In this document: positions 23,986-36,839 of the stretch, piece after piece
Numbering within the stretch: the stretch's first letter is position 1
Layout of the letters: each line of letters opens with the position of its first letter
NCBI GenBank assembly: GCA_014058105.1
Contig: JACGCM010002086.1
Coordinates: 620,001-684,000 of the forward strand
DNA: 64,000 bases
From: Kingdonia uniflora
Lineage: Eukaryota; Streptophyta; Magnoliopsida; Ranunculales; Circaeasteraceae
Direction: 5' to 3'
Translations under genes and position numbers: made by a program
Notes under the pieces: model-generated
Database searches by the model: none
Told to the model about the DNA's origin: nothing
What the model saw: the letters and a program-made list of their open reading frames with translations, nothing else

Positions 23986-25286
23986 GGCCATGATAATATG
24001 ATATGATTATGTGCTCTTATGTTAATATTGTGGTATGACAAGGTTGGGGCCTTGTGCAGCATGATTATAATACTAATCTATTTTTTCCCTACATTTTTCG
24101 CAACCTTCTTTAATTTCCCGCCCCTTTTGTTTCTTTTAGCAATGCACTTGTAGAACTACATTCTTTATACTATGTACTGTTGTAAACTTTTGTGAGTGTT
24201 TACTGTAAGAATTGATAGTGCAATGCACAGATTTTCCAGATTTTCAATTTTTTCTTCAATATGCGAACATACATTGTATGAAAGACACAACAAATTGTGC
24301 CTAAAATGTGTGGAGTACAACAATCAAATATACATTATTTATCCCTTTTTTTGCACTTTTTTTGTGTGGTAAATTTTATCTTTATGGCCTCTCCTAGGGT
24401 GTGCTCCCATTAAGAACACTGGTGCCCATAACAGTTTCCTATGCAAAGAGTGCAATGGTAAAAAATATTGGTAGGTCATGGATCTCTGCTCCCCAAGCAA
24501 TCTTCTTGACCGAGTGAAAATTTGTTGCCATTGGTTCGAACAAACCAATCATATTGATTTTTAGCTTTCTTTGATTAGGGTAAAATTTTAGCGATTTGAT
24601 GGCGGTTTCTCATATCCTCGTCCTCGATACCTTTTGTTAGTACTTGATTAATGGATTTAAACATTTAACTGGAAGAACTGATTAAGTTCCGTGTCCTAAT
24701 TGGCCTTACAGTGAGACCAATTAGGACAAGACAAACCGTGATCTTGATGTACTAGACAAGCTGAGTCTGTGAGTCTGCCTGTAATCTTGGTTAAGAAGAA
24801 ACTTGAAGATATTGCCTACAATTTTCTTTACGAATGAGGATTTTTTTACGACTTAAAAGATCAAAAGGAACTATGAATCTATGATAGTATAATTGTTACT
24901 CAATCTACAGAGGTCTGAGCGGAGAAAGGAACATACTTCCTAAAATCACATAAAAAAGGATGGATCAGAGTACATCCATCTCAAAGTTCACTAATATTAT
25001 ATCCCAAATGTTCCAATTAATGGAGATATATTCAATAATTACCAACTGACCAAAGAGAAAAAAAAAAAAAAAGAGTTCATCAATCTCTCCATTACAGATA
25101 AGTAAAGCTTACTATCAGATATACCCCATTTCTTACATCCCCTTATAACAAATAGCAAAGTTCAGATACACTATAATCTGTACAAGTCAATCTTGAGAAC
25201 CAGATATACCAAAATCCATCGACCCCAACAAATTAAATATTGTATTATTTTTCGCCCATTTACCTCATGCATCTCTAGCACCTGCA
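23986..25286. other. Shared 3' intergenic region of two convergent genes
   Basis: This stretch lies between the stop of the GDPDL gene (plus) and the stop of the UPL5-like gene (minus). It holds 3' UTR sequence and no further gene that I can support. Confidence 0.5.
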
Positions 25287-28200
25287 TCAATAAGTACCAA
25301 AGCTGCAGCTTATATGTTCTTGTGTTATGATACGGAGAAAATTCTGCATAACGTCGTTAGAAGGGTAAGGCGGGAAACAGATTTGATAGAAGCATGTGTG
25401 AGACGAGGGCAAACGATGTTGGGATTCATGCGTCTTTACGATACATAACCGAGACCCCAAGCCACCAAATCCTTCCGACGGAAGGTACTTCACAGACGTC
25501 CAAAAGAAGAGAAGTACCCTTCGCTGTTCTGTTGACATATCTTCAACCACCTGCAATATAACCACAAAAAAAACATCTGCAACATGTCTATCAAGTTACT
25601 CCAAAAAATATTTCGAATTAACTAACTGATGTTAAATTCTTGCACTCAACAAAACAGAAATTCAGAATTAATCAGTAATCACTGGCTCTACAACAGCATT
25701 TTTGTAAATTGTATATTGATTTGAAACTAGTCTGGGTTGAGAATTCTGTTCATGCTAAATAATGTAATTTCCTGAATTAGAACCACCGCTCTAGCTCCAG
25801 CTCTAGCTACACAACGTATTCCTTTTGAAAGTCCAATAGATCTCATTTCACCACAATAATCAAGGATTCAACTGGTTTCTTATTTGTAATCTTAATATGT
25901 AGGGACAGTTTGGGAATTTGGGAGATGCAGTGTTATACAATATTCAGTTGAGGATGTCAATTTGTCTTTAAAAATATAGAGAGATATATCATGGTTTTTT
26001 TATTCATCATTACCAAGTGTTTAAATCCAGAATGCTCACAAAAAAGACTAAAAAGAAACATGATTAACGTAACTTGCAGCCAAATAAGAACACAAAACAT
26101 GACAGGATAAAACAGACATTAAAGAAAAGTGAAAAGCAATTTTATAATGGGCTAAGAAAAATTGCAGAATTCTTACAAAAATCAAAAGAGAATCTCAAGT
26201 TGTGCAAGGTTCCTTTTAATTTTAGCGCTACCAAACCTATATATCTTCTAGCCTAGGTAACAACGACATTTCACTTGAGAAAAATAAAACGTGTCCAATA
26301 CTCGGACATACGTGTCCAATACTCGGACATACGTGTCCAACACTATTTACAAGGTACTTAACAATTTTATTTTATGCCGTTTCCGACACCTTGTACCCCG
26401 TGTCGGATACCAATACCCGTATCCGTGTCATTGTTACCTAGCTTCTCGCCAATTAGAGTATAAAATGGGTTGGGGTTGGAGCGGATCAGGGTATATCCAC
26501 ATCCATATCTATATTTTTTTGTCGAGATCCATACCCGTATCCATATCCACTCGGGTCCTAATCCGTATATCCATACACGCTCCATATAAGATTATCTTAA
26601 CCCATAACCGTATGGGTTGACCCATAGTTTTTTGGGCCGAGTCGGGTCGGGTCATAGGTTAAATCCACATTATTTTTATATCGATTATATATGGTAGAGG
26701 ATCCGTGGACACCCCCTTTTAGAACACCCCTCTAGACACCCCATTTTTTGGAATACCTAAAGATATTTTAAGAAGTTTTATCCGTATGGATGCGATCTCC
26801 TCATCATTTAGATCATACATGTAAATTATTAGGACATTTCAACATTCCTACATCATAAAACATAACATCAAAATTTTGATAAAATCGACAGCTAAAAATA
26901 GGAACAATACAGTAAAATTCAAATATATTTTTAATGGTGATAGAAATGTCGGGATAACTTATTTTTTGTAAGGATGTTTTACATGATAACGAGATCACAT
27001 CCATACGGCTAAAACATCTTTAGATGTTCTAAAAAATAGGGGTGTCTAGGAGGGTGTTCCAAAAGGGGGTGTTCACGGATCCGCTCCCTATATATTCATA
27101 CTACTAATTTAACTTAAACATCCAAAAATGTAATAATAATTCGATATTTTTAATCTTGGATAAATATGGACTACTCCTCAGAACAACATTTGATATACTA
27201 GATTACTTAGTTCCTCATATTTTGTAGGTATTAAAAATTCAAAAATTTAATAGTATATAAAACTCAACATATATTCGGGTCGGATGGATATTCAAGGGTA
27301 GATCCATACCGACGAGTCAGGAATTCGAGATCCATATCCGCTCCATTTTAGAAATGGATACTAAAAATCGCTCCAAACCCTGTAAAGTGGATTCGGGTAT
27401 GGGTCGGGTTTAGGGTCGCTCCCGCCACATTTTATGCCTTATTACCAATGGTAAATAAATAAATAAAAATTATCCTAGGTGTGCTAATGTTTGATTGTTG
27501 CCGTCAACCAAATAGACAGACTTAAGCTGTCGTTTTCCAGTTTTATGTCAAAAGACAATGTTATTTAACCTTACGAATACCCTTACGAGTTTTTTAATCA
27601 TTGGGCAGACTGCAGCTACAGTTATTTTTTAACATTGGAGATGCTCTTAATAATGGTCTTAGAAACATACCTTCCAAAACCAGCAAATTTGGATATCAGT
27701 GTCCTTAAAACCTCGGTAATCTGTGTGTGCTTTCCAATCCTTCACACAGATCTCTCCATTGCTTCCATATAATATGCGATCGAAATCTTCAAGATCTAAA
27801 CCTTTGAAAAATAACTTCCTAAGGCCCCTCTCCGAGACAATGTCATCAAAGCCTTGGACAAAACGGGCTACTTGTTCAGAGATAGACGTAACAAAGCAAT
27901 GTTTAATAAGACTGTCTACATACTTTTCTCTGTTCTTGCTGTTAACTACAATGTCCTTCCCTCCAGGGCAAAGCTCCACAACTTTCCTTTCTCCCAACTC
28001 TTCAATGTCTCGGACAAAAGTTAGTCCCAAAGCATCTGAATCCACAATATCAGTATCCATCTCCAAAATCTTTTTGCAACTTAAGTACAAGCAAGGATCT
28101 GCATCACGAATGTCTTCAAGACAAACTGACTGTTCAGCTAATTGCAAGAAGAATAGGCGATCAAATACTATTCCGACTTGTATCTTATGCATTAATGCTA

Positions 28201-31200
28201 ACGCAATTACTCGTCCACAAAATCCAAAATAGTCAAGGTGCATGGGATCCACTTTAGATGCTGCATTTAACACAAAGCAGTATTAGAAAGTCCTACTCAT
28301 TGATAATTGTGTGTGAGATATGGGTGGTTGGGGGAAGAAGCATTGTTTCACTTCTGAAAACTGCAAAAACAAATATCTTGTGTATTGCCACAATTCACCG
28401 CCTTCGATATGTCAACTTAGAATGTTAAGCGTATCTCAAGAATATATACGCCCATCAATCCATCAAACAGAAGACATCTCGAAAGAGGGAAGTTGGTGGG
28501 CTGAAACCTCACAATTTTCAATTCTACTGTATATTAAAAATGCACAAAATGCTAATATATAAATCTTGAATATCTTCTCTGAAGTACTTTTGTACTTCAT
28601 ATTTGGGTTTACGAGACCAAATAGATGAGAAATTGCTTAACAAAGGAGATAATGGGAGTTACATAAGTATATACAATAAACTTCCATATATTTATGTCGT
28701 AAGGAAAACCATTATGGTATTGAGGTAATAACTTATCCTCTATAGTAAAGTTAAGACCAAGGTTTTCTATTGATATAGAGAGATTATTAACTTAATGAAT
28801 ATAAAGTATATGGAGGTTTTACTATAATATATATATATATATATATATGACACATTTAAAAATATTTTAAAAAGTTTTATCCTTATGGATATGATCTTCT
28901 CATCATGTTTATCATACTTGTAAATTATTAGGTCATTCTGGGTTATTGTGGCATTCCTACATCATAAAACATAACATCAAATTTTTGATTAAATAGACAG
29001 GAAAAATATATTATATTTCAAATATCTTTTTAATGTTGATAAAAATGTCAAAATGACTTCATTTATTATAAGGATGATCAAACTGATGAGGAGATCATAT
29101 CCATACGGATAAAACATATTTAAACATCTTTAAATGGTGTCTTAGTGAAGGTGTGTTTAGGGGCGATTCCAAAAAGGGCATGTATCTGGATCCATACATA
29201 TATATATATATATATATATCTGTGTGTGTGTGTGTGTGTATTAGCTATTTAACTAATACAAAATAAGAAGAAAAAACCCTAATAATCTTTTATCTCTGCA
29301 AGTTCCCCCAGAAAGACGGTTAAAGAGAGACAGCTCAGCTTAGCTGGTATCTAACAACTTTTATAAAGTTCTCCTCAACGGACTGTTTGGACACCCTGAA
29401 AAAGTAGAGTAGCCAAAAATTGAACCCGAACTAAATAATTTTCAAGTGTTTGGCATCTTAGTGAGACCTGAGTTTTTGGTCTCTCTCCCTCCCTTTTTTT
29501 ATATAAAGAAAGCTGGGGCTAGGCCAAACCCCCACCAGATTTCATTAAATGGAAAAAATGAAACTAGAAAAAAACTTGTAAAGAATCCACTTTACAAATT
29601 CCTGCCAACTCAGAAGAAAAATCACTAGGAAAGGATATAAAACTATCTGTACAGTATGAAATTAAGGTTCTAGCTGCTTTGTTTTTATCTTTGTGTCTAT
29701 GTTTGAAAGCAATTTCCTTCAGCCCCTTTTTCCTTTTATCAATTAACCTGTATTTCTTCAACTCTCTCCACTCAGAGTTCCCATTTGGATTTAAAGACTG
29801 AACAATCCCCTTTGATTCAGTAAAGATATCCAACTTCTGCCATCCCAAATTGATTGTTAACTCCAGCCCTTCAATAATGTACAGAAGTGTTGGTTGGGCA
29901 GACCTGAAGATTCCACCATAAGTGCTCAGAGCTTCGTTATTTGCAGTATCTAGTATCATGAAAGAACCATTTTTAGACTTTCATGTCTCTTCATTGTTCC
30001 CCTTTGGCTGCTTTATTCTAGGATTCAGACCCCAATCAAAGGGAATAGTTTTATTCTGATGAGTTTCCTAGAATTTGAAGTTGGAAGTTTGAGATTTCTG
30101 AACCACAGCATTGAAAGTTGATTGCTGGAACTGTCTTTGGTTCTTTTCCTCAGATATGGTAAATTGAGGCATTGCAAGCTGTTCTTAGGATCTCCATTGT
30201 AGCTGAACCCAGAGAAGATGTCATGAATTTTTTTTAACTCATCTTCCCAAGTCTCAGCATATCTAATAATCCCTACTCTATTCAGTAGGTTGGTCCATAT
30301 GAAACCAGAGATATAGTACTCAATAAATAAGTGTGATTTGTTTTTCACCTTTGCTTCACACAAGGAACAATATGCCTCTTGAAGAACTTCTATTTGAACC
30401 AAAAACTCTTTAGTCTTCATTCTAATTTCCACAACAAGCTAAGTAAAGAAAGATTTCTAGGCATATAGATCTTGTTGGACATTCTGAATTTTCTGCCTTT
30501 AGCTTTTCCCAAGTAGACTGTGTATTGAATTTGCCATTTTTTGCAGGGAATCCAAATGATTATATCTTCATGTCCTGGAAATGGAGTATCAGCTATTTAC
30601 TTTACCCCAAATTTGAGTAAATTCTTCAGATCTAATTCTCATTGTAGGAATCTTCCAGTCATTGCCTTCAATAATCATTTCCACCTTATCATTCTGGATC
30701 CCTAATAACATAATATTTGAGGGGTTAAATCTTTGCATGAGAGGACCTATTTCATGCCATGGATCGAGTCAAAAGGAAAATTTCTTTTCATCTCCAACAA
30801 TGTATCTGCAATTACTTTGAACAAAATCTCTCCTTTAAATCATAGACCTTAGTCCCCATGAACAATCCCTCCCTGTCCAAGAAGCTAAAGCAAAAGATGT
30901 ATCTTTATATACTATTTATTTCTGGCGCCTTTGTTTTTCTTTCCAATCATAATTTCAAATTTCTTTAATTTTCTTTCATTGATGCGGCTTTGAATTCTCA
31001 TTTGATATATATATATATATATATATATTTATTTTATTTCATTTGGAACTAGGCTTTCACAGGAATTGCCCGTTTCCCCTGCTTTTTCGGAAGGTAGGCT
31101 GGGGTTGTCGACATCCCCCTGGTTTATAGAAAAAGGGGAAAAAGAGAGAAGAATTTCCCTTGTTTCATATGTTATGTAGAAATACATACATCACACAATC

Positions 31201-34200
31201 CATGATTTTTACACATAAAACAGGTTTGCTATTCTACTGGTTCAAGAAAAATGTCCTAAGAGTCCAGGTGAGGATGGGTTTGAAGTCTATTTGGATGTTC
31301 TAATTTATTGCATCTGTTGTTGCTACTAAAAAGTCTTTTATCGCTTCTTTCTCACCTATAAACTCAATGACCAATGTTCACAAGTTTCAAATTCTAGTAA
31401 TTCAACGGTCATCCTAGGTTCATTATATTTATGTTATGCCTGAAACTAGATAATCAATCAACCTATATTACAATTTATGATGTAGTGACATACATGATTT
31501 GTTTTACATGAAACTAGTTATATTTTTATTATCAGATATATGGCCCCTTAAAGAATTATGAAAGTTGATAGATCTGATAGATCATGCCTCGTGGGTCGCG
31601 TACTTTTTTTTTCTTTTTTTTTCTCTCTCCTATATATATATATTTTGAGTAGTTCTCATGTTAGAGTTTTTGGGTAAACTTTCGAAACCCTAGATTTTAA
31701 TTTGATAAACTAATTTGTGATTCCGCAAACGTAGAAATTAACAACTTGGTATCAGATCTATGCGCGATCTTAGGTTTGCCTTCTACGCTCGTGCAATTCT
31801 TAAGATTGAAAGATTGGACGCGAGAGTTGTGACGGAGGAATCGAAGAAATTCGATGGAATGGCTTGGGGATGAAACACTACGAATAGACGACGGAGAGAG
31901 GTTCACCGTGTGATTGATCTAGTAGGTGGGGAAGATGAAGACGAAGACGTGTTGAAGAGCTCTCGCAAGTAGGTGTGATTGATCTAGTAGGTGGGGTCAA
32001 CGCTAGCAACAGGGTAGGCCACGAAGGCAAGTTTAGGGGTCACGACAACGATCAAAGAGGGGGGGGGGGGGCATTACATTAGATCCATGACATAGAAAGA
32101 TTGCAGAGTTACAGAGATAGCTTGCATTACAGAGACAGGTTGCAGAGTTATGTTCCAAAGGGGTTCTGAGGAGAGTATGTCACTCGTGGCCGTTCTCGCA
32201 CTCTTAATCCCCAAAAAGGACGGAAGTTACCATGTGTTTTGATTGTTGGGCAGTCAACAAGATCACAATGAAATACAGATTCCCCATTACTTGATTGGGG
32301 ACGGAAGTTACCATGTGTTTTGATTGTTGGGCAGTCAACAAGATCACAATGATATTATAGATGATCTCTATGTGGCCAGATTTTTCTCCAAACTTGATAT
32401 TAAGAGCGAGTAGCACCAGATTCGCATGCGACTAGGGGATGAGTGGAAGACTGCATTTAAGACCAAAGATGGTCTGCATGAGTGGTTAGTAATGCCTTAT
32501 GGGCTGTCTAATGCCCCGTCTACATTCATGCGTTTGATGACAGAGGTTCTACGCGACTGCATTGCAGAGAGGTTCGCGGTGATCTACTTCGATGATATTC
32601 TTATACACAGCCGCACCAAGGAAAAACATTTTGTTTATGTGGAAAGAGTTGTAGAGACCTTATGTGAACACTAGTTATTTCTTCAGTTGAAGAAGTATTC
32701 CTTCCTCGTTGATTCATTGCAGTTTTTGGGGTACGTTATTTCGTTAGATGAGATCAAGGAAGGTTGATGAGGAAAAGGTGGATACGATCAGGAACTGGCC
32801 AGCTCCTACCACGGCGACACAGGTACGAAGTTTCCATAGATTGGCTACATTCTACAGGTAATTCATAGATGGGTTCAGCAGTATTATGGCATCGATCACT
32901 TACCTCATGGGAAACGTGCTTTTTGAGTGGAGGCCGGAGGCTGCTAAGGCATTCCAATTGTTCAAACAAAAGCTTACCATAGCTCATGTTCTTGCCTTAC
33001 CAGGCTTTTTAGGGCCAATTTTTGAGGTTACGGCATACGTGTGTAAGACTGGGATTGGTGTTACGCTTTCACAGTCCGAGAGGCCGGTTGCTTACTCAAT
33101 GAGAAGTTATCTAAGGCAAAGTTAAAATACAACACTTATGATATCAAGTTACTTGCGATAGTACGGTCGTTGTGGCATTGGCGACTTTATTTGGTTTATC
33201 GGAGTTTGTCATTCATTCTAATCATGACGCGCTACAGTACATGCATAGCCAGCAGATGATCTCGACAGACAGGCAAGCAAAGTGGTTCAGTTACCTCCAA
33301 AGTTTTAACTTTCACATTCAACACATTAAGGGGAAAGAGAACGGGTTTGTTGACAAGATCAATAAGACCAAGACAGCTAACCTCTTGGTTACACTCCATT
33401 CTTCAGCATTTGGGTTTTCTGAGTTACGTGCCTTGTACCCTTCTGATAAGTATTTTGGGCCTATTTACGAGTCATGTGGGCAGCACCAATGTTCTCATGA
33501 GGATTACACCATCCAGGATGGGTATTTATTTAAGGAAACAACCATTTGTGTCCCGATTTCTTCTATACAGGAACGTTTGATTGCAGATATCCATGTTGGG
33601 GGCCTTGGGGGACATTTCGGGGAGATCAAGACTATGATACTCATGCGGGAGAGGTACTTTTGGGACAATATGCGCAGAGATGTTAACGCTTTTATCCAGA
33701 TGCGTTATTCTTACGCGACAGCTAAAGGGCGAGAGCTGAATACCGGCCTCTACACACCATTACTGATTCCTTCTAGCCCTTGGAGAGATATCTCGATGGG
33801 CTTTGTTACAGGATTGTCGAAGACACGGGGTTTTGACTCTATTTTTGTGTTAGTTGATCGATTCTTTAAAATGACGCACTTTATACCATGCACCAAGACG
33901 GAAGATGCAGCTCAAGTGGCTCGACTATCCTTTAAGGAGGTGGTACATTTACATGGGGTACCTCAGTCGATTACTTCTGACAATGACATGCGATGACAAG
34001 GACAAACGATTTACAGGGCATTTTTGGAAGACGCTATGGAGACGCTTCGTTTTTTTACAGCTTTTCACCCTCGTATAGATGGGCAGACAGAGGTGGTTAA
34101 CCGGAGTTTGGGTGATTTATTACGGTATATTACAGGAGACAAACCTATGAAGTGAGATTTTGCCCTCTCACAGGCTGAGTTTTCTTTTAATAATTTTGTC

Positions 34201-36743
34201 AACAGCTCGACGGAAGTATCCCCTTTTCAAATTGTGACAGGCTATTCACCAGATATTGCATTATTGGCTTTGGCACCTATTTCCCAGAGTTTGTTGAGTC
34301 TATTCAGACAATACATAAGGAGGTTCGACGACATCTCACAGATGTTTACACAGGGTCAAGGAGAGGGTTGACATGCACATGCGAGAGGCTGTATTTTCAC
34401 CAGGGGACATGGTTATGCTTTATATTGAGAAGGGACGATGCACAGGTGTGGTGTCTAAACTTCTCTTACATAAATAAGGACCATATCGATCATTTCAGAA
34501 GAACGCTCCAAAGTTGTCAATGTCAAGCTTCTTACACATTTCTATGGCGATATTCCATCACATCCAGTACCACATTCGCCTAAAATTGAGTTGACTGACG
34601 AGATCGATGAGATATTGGATACCACCAACTAATTATTAGAGAAGAAGTATTTATAATATGGTATAATGTACAAAAACTTGCCAACTTATAAAGAAGTTTG
34701 CAATTTGCACGATGGTAACTTAAGAGAAACAAAATAACAATGTAGAAGTACCATACATATATAAAAGATGTGCTGCATGGTTTAATTTTGATGTCAATGG
34801 GGGTCAAAGTTAAAAAGATAAAAATAAGACAGAAATAAAATTTTTAGTGAAAACCTACCTGGATTAGGAAAGAACCTCCGTTGGTCATTAGCACATGCCA
34901 GAAAAAGTGGATGTTGGCGATTGAATATATGATGGCACAGAATGCAAAACCACTCTCGCAGGACACCGGGACCCGAAGCTTCCTCATTTTTGAACTCCAT
35001 GAAAAGGCCATTGCGCAACGATGCAGGGTCTTCCCGAGCTATATACTCAAATGATTCGGGCAATATCTGCAACCTATCAATCAACATCTCATGGTTCTCG
35101 TTGTAGTCTTCCCTAACCTCGGGCAACAACAACAACGCCAGATGCCTCCTAGATTCAAAATCTGTCACGTCTTTATAGTCAAGTACCCATCGATGATCAT
35201 CGCCCCTCTTTACGTACTTAATGAGAGAATTCAATGCAACACGCCTTGATTTCATAACACTTGCAAATTTTTCGGGTGCCCCATCAAACAACTTAGAGAT
35301 GCTATTCAGTTCCCTCATAAGAGAAAGACATTGACCCTCAGTTTCCATTTTTCCCGCATCTCCTTTTAAAACCAAAAAATGCTCCTCTTCCTTCAAGCGT
35401 CCATTGATTTTAGCCAACATTTCCAAGAACATATCAAACAGAGATCGAATCTGATTTGCGTAATCATCCAAATTCTTTATAGGCAGTTCACTCTTCCCAC
35501 CAATAGAGTACTCAATAGCCCTACGTATATGTAGCATAAACGCAGTGAAATCTTGAATATCTGTCAACAAAAGCGGCATCTTAAGAACCACTTCCGTATC
35601 TTCCCCCGATGTGGATAACGAGTTCACATTCGATTCCAAACCCTCACAAATAGTACACGAAAGATCTTTAACAAAAGGGAGAAACTCTTCAATAATAACC
35701 GAGTCTTTTGCATACTCGAAATATCGTGAATCATGGGCTACCGCAATATTCTGAAGTAATATCCCAAGCTTATTCCGACAAGACGTGTACAACTCCCGAC
35801 ACGAAGTGTACAACAGCTCATCGTGCTTATCATCATGCTTAGTATCATTAAACAACAATCTACAAAACTCTAATAGCATCGACGCGCATAAATTTTGAGT
35901 GAGCTTAGGCAAATGTTCAATATTCGATAAAATCAGTTCAATAGATTCTTCTGCAATTTCCTTATTACCTTTAATCGGCGACAACAAAAGCACCATCAAC
36001 GCACTAGGAACATCCGCGGACTTAAACACATGAAGATGTCCCGCCGCCCTCTCCATATCATCCCTTGGAATCATGTTCATAAACTCTTTAACTTCCGAAA
36101 GAAGCGAATGCGACAACCTCAACGATTCCCCGCCCGTACAAAGCCGATAAATATCCGAAACCATATCGTTCACGAGCTGCCACGACCTCGGATGCCCCGT
36201 ACTCCTCATCCTCCCCACCAACTGCAACCCCGCATCATTCTGAATCGCGTAATCCGATAACGTCTTCCGTTCCTCGAGCTGTTTACCACGATAGATCAAT
36301 CGTTGATCAGACGCAGGAATCCCTGTAATCTTCTGAATCTTCTCCAACACCGATTCAATCAAATCACCTGGATTCGCATGAATCACAATCGTTGTTCCCC
36401 CAACTCTACATATGTTCTTCACAAAGAAGTGAAGCGATTCTGATGATTTCTTCATCAAATCAGAAACCCTAGAATCATCATCTTCAACATAAATAGTTGT
36501 ATTGGGGTTGGAGAGGTTGTTATTAGGGTCTAATCGAGAGCAAGATGAAGTTAGGGTTTCTGATTCGTGTCTCTTCATACGGATAGAAGAGATTAGGTCG
36601 AGGTCTTCTTCATCAGTTGTGATTGAATCGTCGAATTTGCGTTTCGATGATGTTGTTGTTGATGTCGTTGATGATGATGAGAGACGATCGAAACGTTGTT
36701 GTTGTTGTTGTTGTTGTTGTTGATCGAATTCAATTGGAGACAT
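25287..36743 (-). CDS. UPL5: UPL5-type HECT E3 ubiquitin-protein ligase
   Basis: Three exons on the minus strand: 36743-34859, 28260-27671 and 25550-25287, joined by GT-AG introns in consistent phase, giving 912 residues. The open frame extends upstream to 36839 only by a GTG, so I chose the first ATG at 36743. Order of features: poly-Gln tract (about 8-16), ubiquitin-like domain (about 106-180; VHANPGDL-like start, [13 protein letters not shown] core), helical middle, then HECT domain. The HECT parts seen are [10 protein letters not shown] in exon 1, [19 protein letters not shown] in exon 2 and [18 protein letters not shown] in exon 3, where the Cys (about 878) is the catalytic thioester residue. 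A ubiquitin-like domain plus HECT is the UPL5 arrangement. In Arabidopsis UPL5 acts on WRKY53 in leaf senescence. The first intron is 6.6 kb because of retroelement insertions. Confidence 0.94.
26291..26341. repeat. 21-bp tandem repeat
   Basis: The unit gtgtccaatactcggacata plus one base repeats about 2.4 times, in intron 2 of the UPL5-like gene. Confidence 0.85.
26699..27082. mobile_element. MITE family P, copy 1 (long foldback)
   Basis: The ends GGATCCGTGGACACCCCC and GGGGGTGTTCACGGATCC are inverted copies. The inverted similarity runs about 100 bases inward (TTTTATCCGTATGGATGCGATCTC matched by GAGATCACATCCATACGG). The 384-bp element lies in intron 2 of the UPL5-like gene. The flanking DNA, rich in CCATATCC and GGGTCGGGT strings, may be a second, older element that this one split. 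Confidence 0.8.
28848..29193. mobile_element. MITE family P, copy 2 (degraded)
   Basis: It shares long internal blocks with the element at 26699-27082, for example TGTAAATTATTAGG-CATT, CATTCCTACATCATAAAACA, TAACATCAAA-TTTTGAT and GAGATCA-ATCCATACGG. The left end is worn away into a TA-repeat. It lies in intron 1 of the UPL5-like gene, about 2 kb from copy 1 and in the same orientation. Confidence 0.75.
29190..29240. repeat. (TA)n(TG)n microsatellite
   Basis: Alternating TA units pass into TG units beside MITE copy 2. Another TA run lies at about 31005-31030. Confidence 0.85.
29564..30925 (-). mobile_element. LINE (L1-type) ORF2 3' end, degraded
   Basis: Minus-strand frames read, in order: a segment like [13 protein letters not shown] followed by [10 protein letters not shown] (30.8 kb, the pre-zinc-knuckle region of plant LINE ORF2), a zf-RVT-like part with [19 protein letters not shown] (30025-30432), and an RNase-H-like domain with [17 protein letters not shown] and [15 protein letters not shown] (29564-29959). 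Frameshifts and stops separate them. This is the usual domain order of plant LINEs. It lies in sense orientation in intron 1 of the UPL5-like gene. Confidence 0.78.
32059..32071. repeat. 13-base G run
   Basis: Thirteen consecutive G residues lie in the gag-like remnant of the gypsy element. Runs like this are prone to length error in sequencing. Confidence 0.8.
32219..32352 (+). repeat. 81-bp tandem duplication in the gypsy RT
   Basis: A block starting ACGGAAGTTACCATGTG occurs at 32220 and again at 32301. The 81-base shift is 27 codons, so the frame is kept while part of the RT region is duplicated. A 65-base duplication (GTGTGATTGATCTAGTAGG) lies upstream at 31908 and 31973. Confidence 0.85.
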
Positions 36744-36839
36744 GAGGTTGGGGGAATTAGGGTTTAAGAGAGGCGAAGAAATCCATGCAAGAAAAGGAGA
36801 AGAGATTTTGCTGAGAGAAAAAAGGGTTAAAGTGTTCAC

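Larger units (their letters stand above)
31740..34620 (+). mobile_element. Degraded Ty3/gypsy LTR retrotransposon
   Basis: A primer-binding-site-like TGGTATCAGATC at 31747 is followed by a shortened, broken gag region. Then come reverse transcriptase (32219-32760; [30 protein letters not shown]), RNase H (about 32886-33330), a zinc-finger-like HH..C region (33560-33700) and the integrase core (33770-34200; [35 protein letters not shown]). The order RT, RNase H, integrase is that of Ty3/gypsy. In-frame stops, missing bases and duplications show it is dead. I could not find a pair of LTRs. It lies antisense in the UPL5-like intron 1. Confidence 0.88.

Noticed and set aside
26368..27438. Larger element bounded by ATTTTATGCC direct repeats around MITE P copy 1
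   Set aside because: The direct repeat may be chance, and inverted similarity of the ends is weak. I could not define an element with confidence.
27723..28232. 169-codon plus-strand open frame
   Set aside because: It is the antisense of HECT exon 2 of the UPL5-like gene.
33172..33996. 274-codon open frame as an independent gene
   Set aside because: It encodes the RNase H end and integrase of the degraded gypsy element.
36744..36839. N-terminal 32-residue extension of the UPL5-like open frame
   Set aside because: The extension starts with GTG and not ATG, and no other Met lies before 36743. I treat it as 5' UTR.
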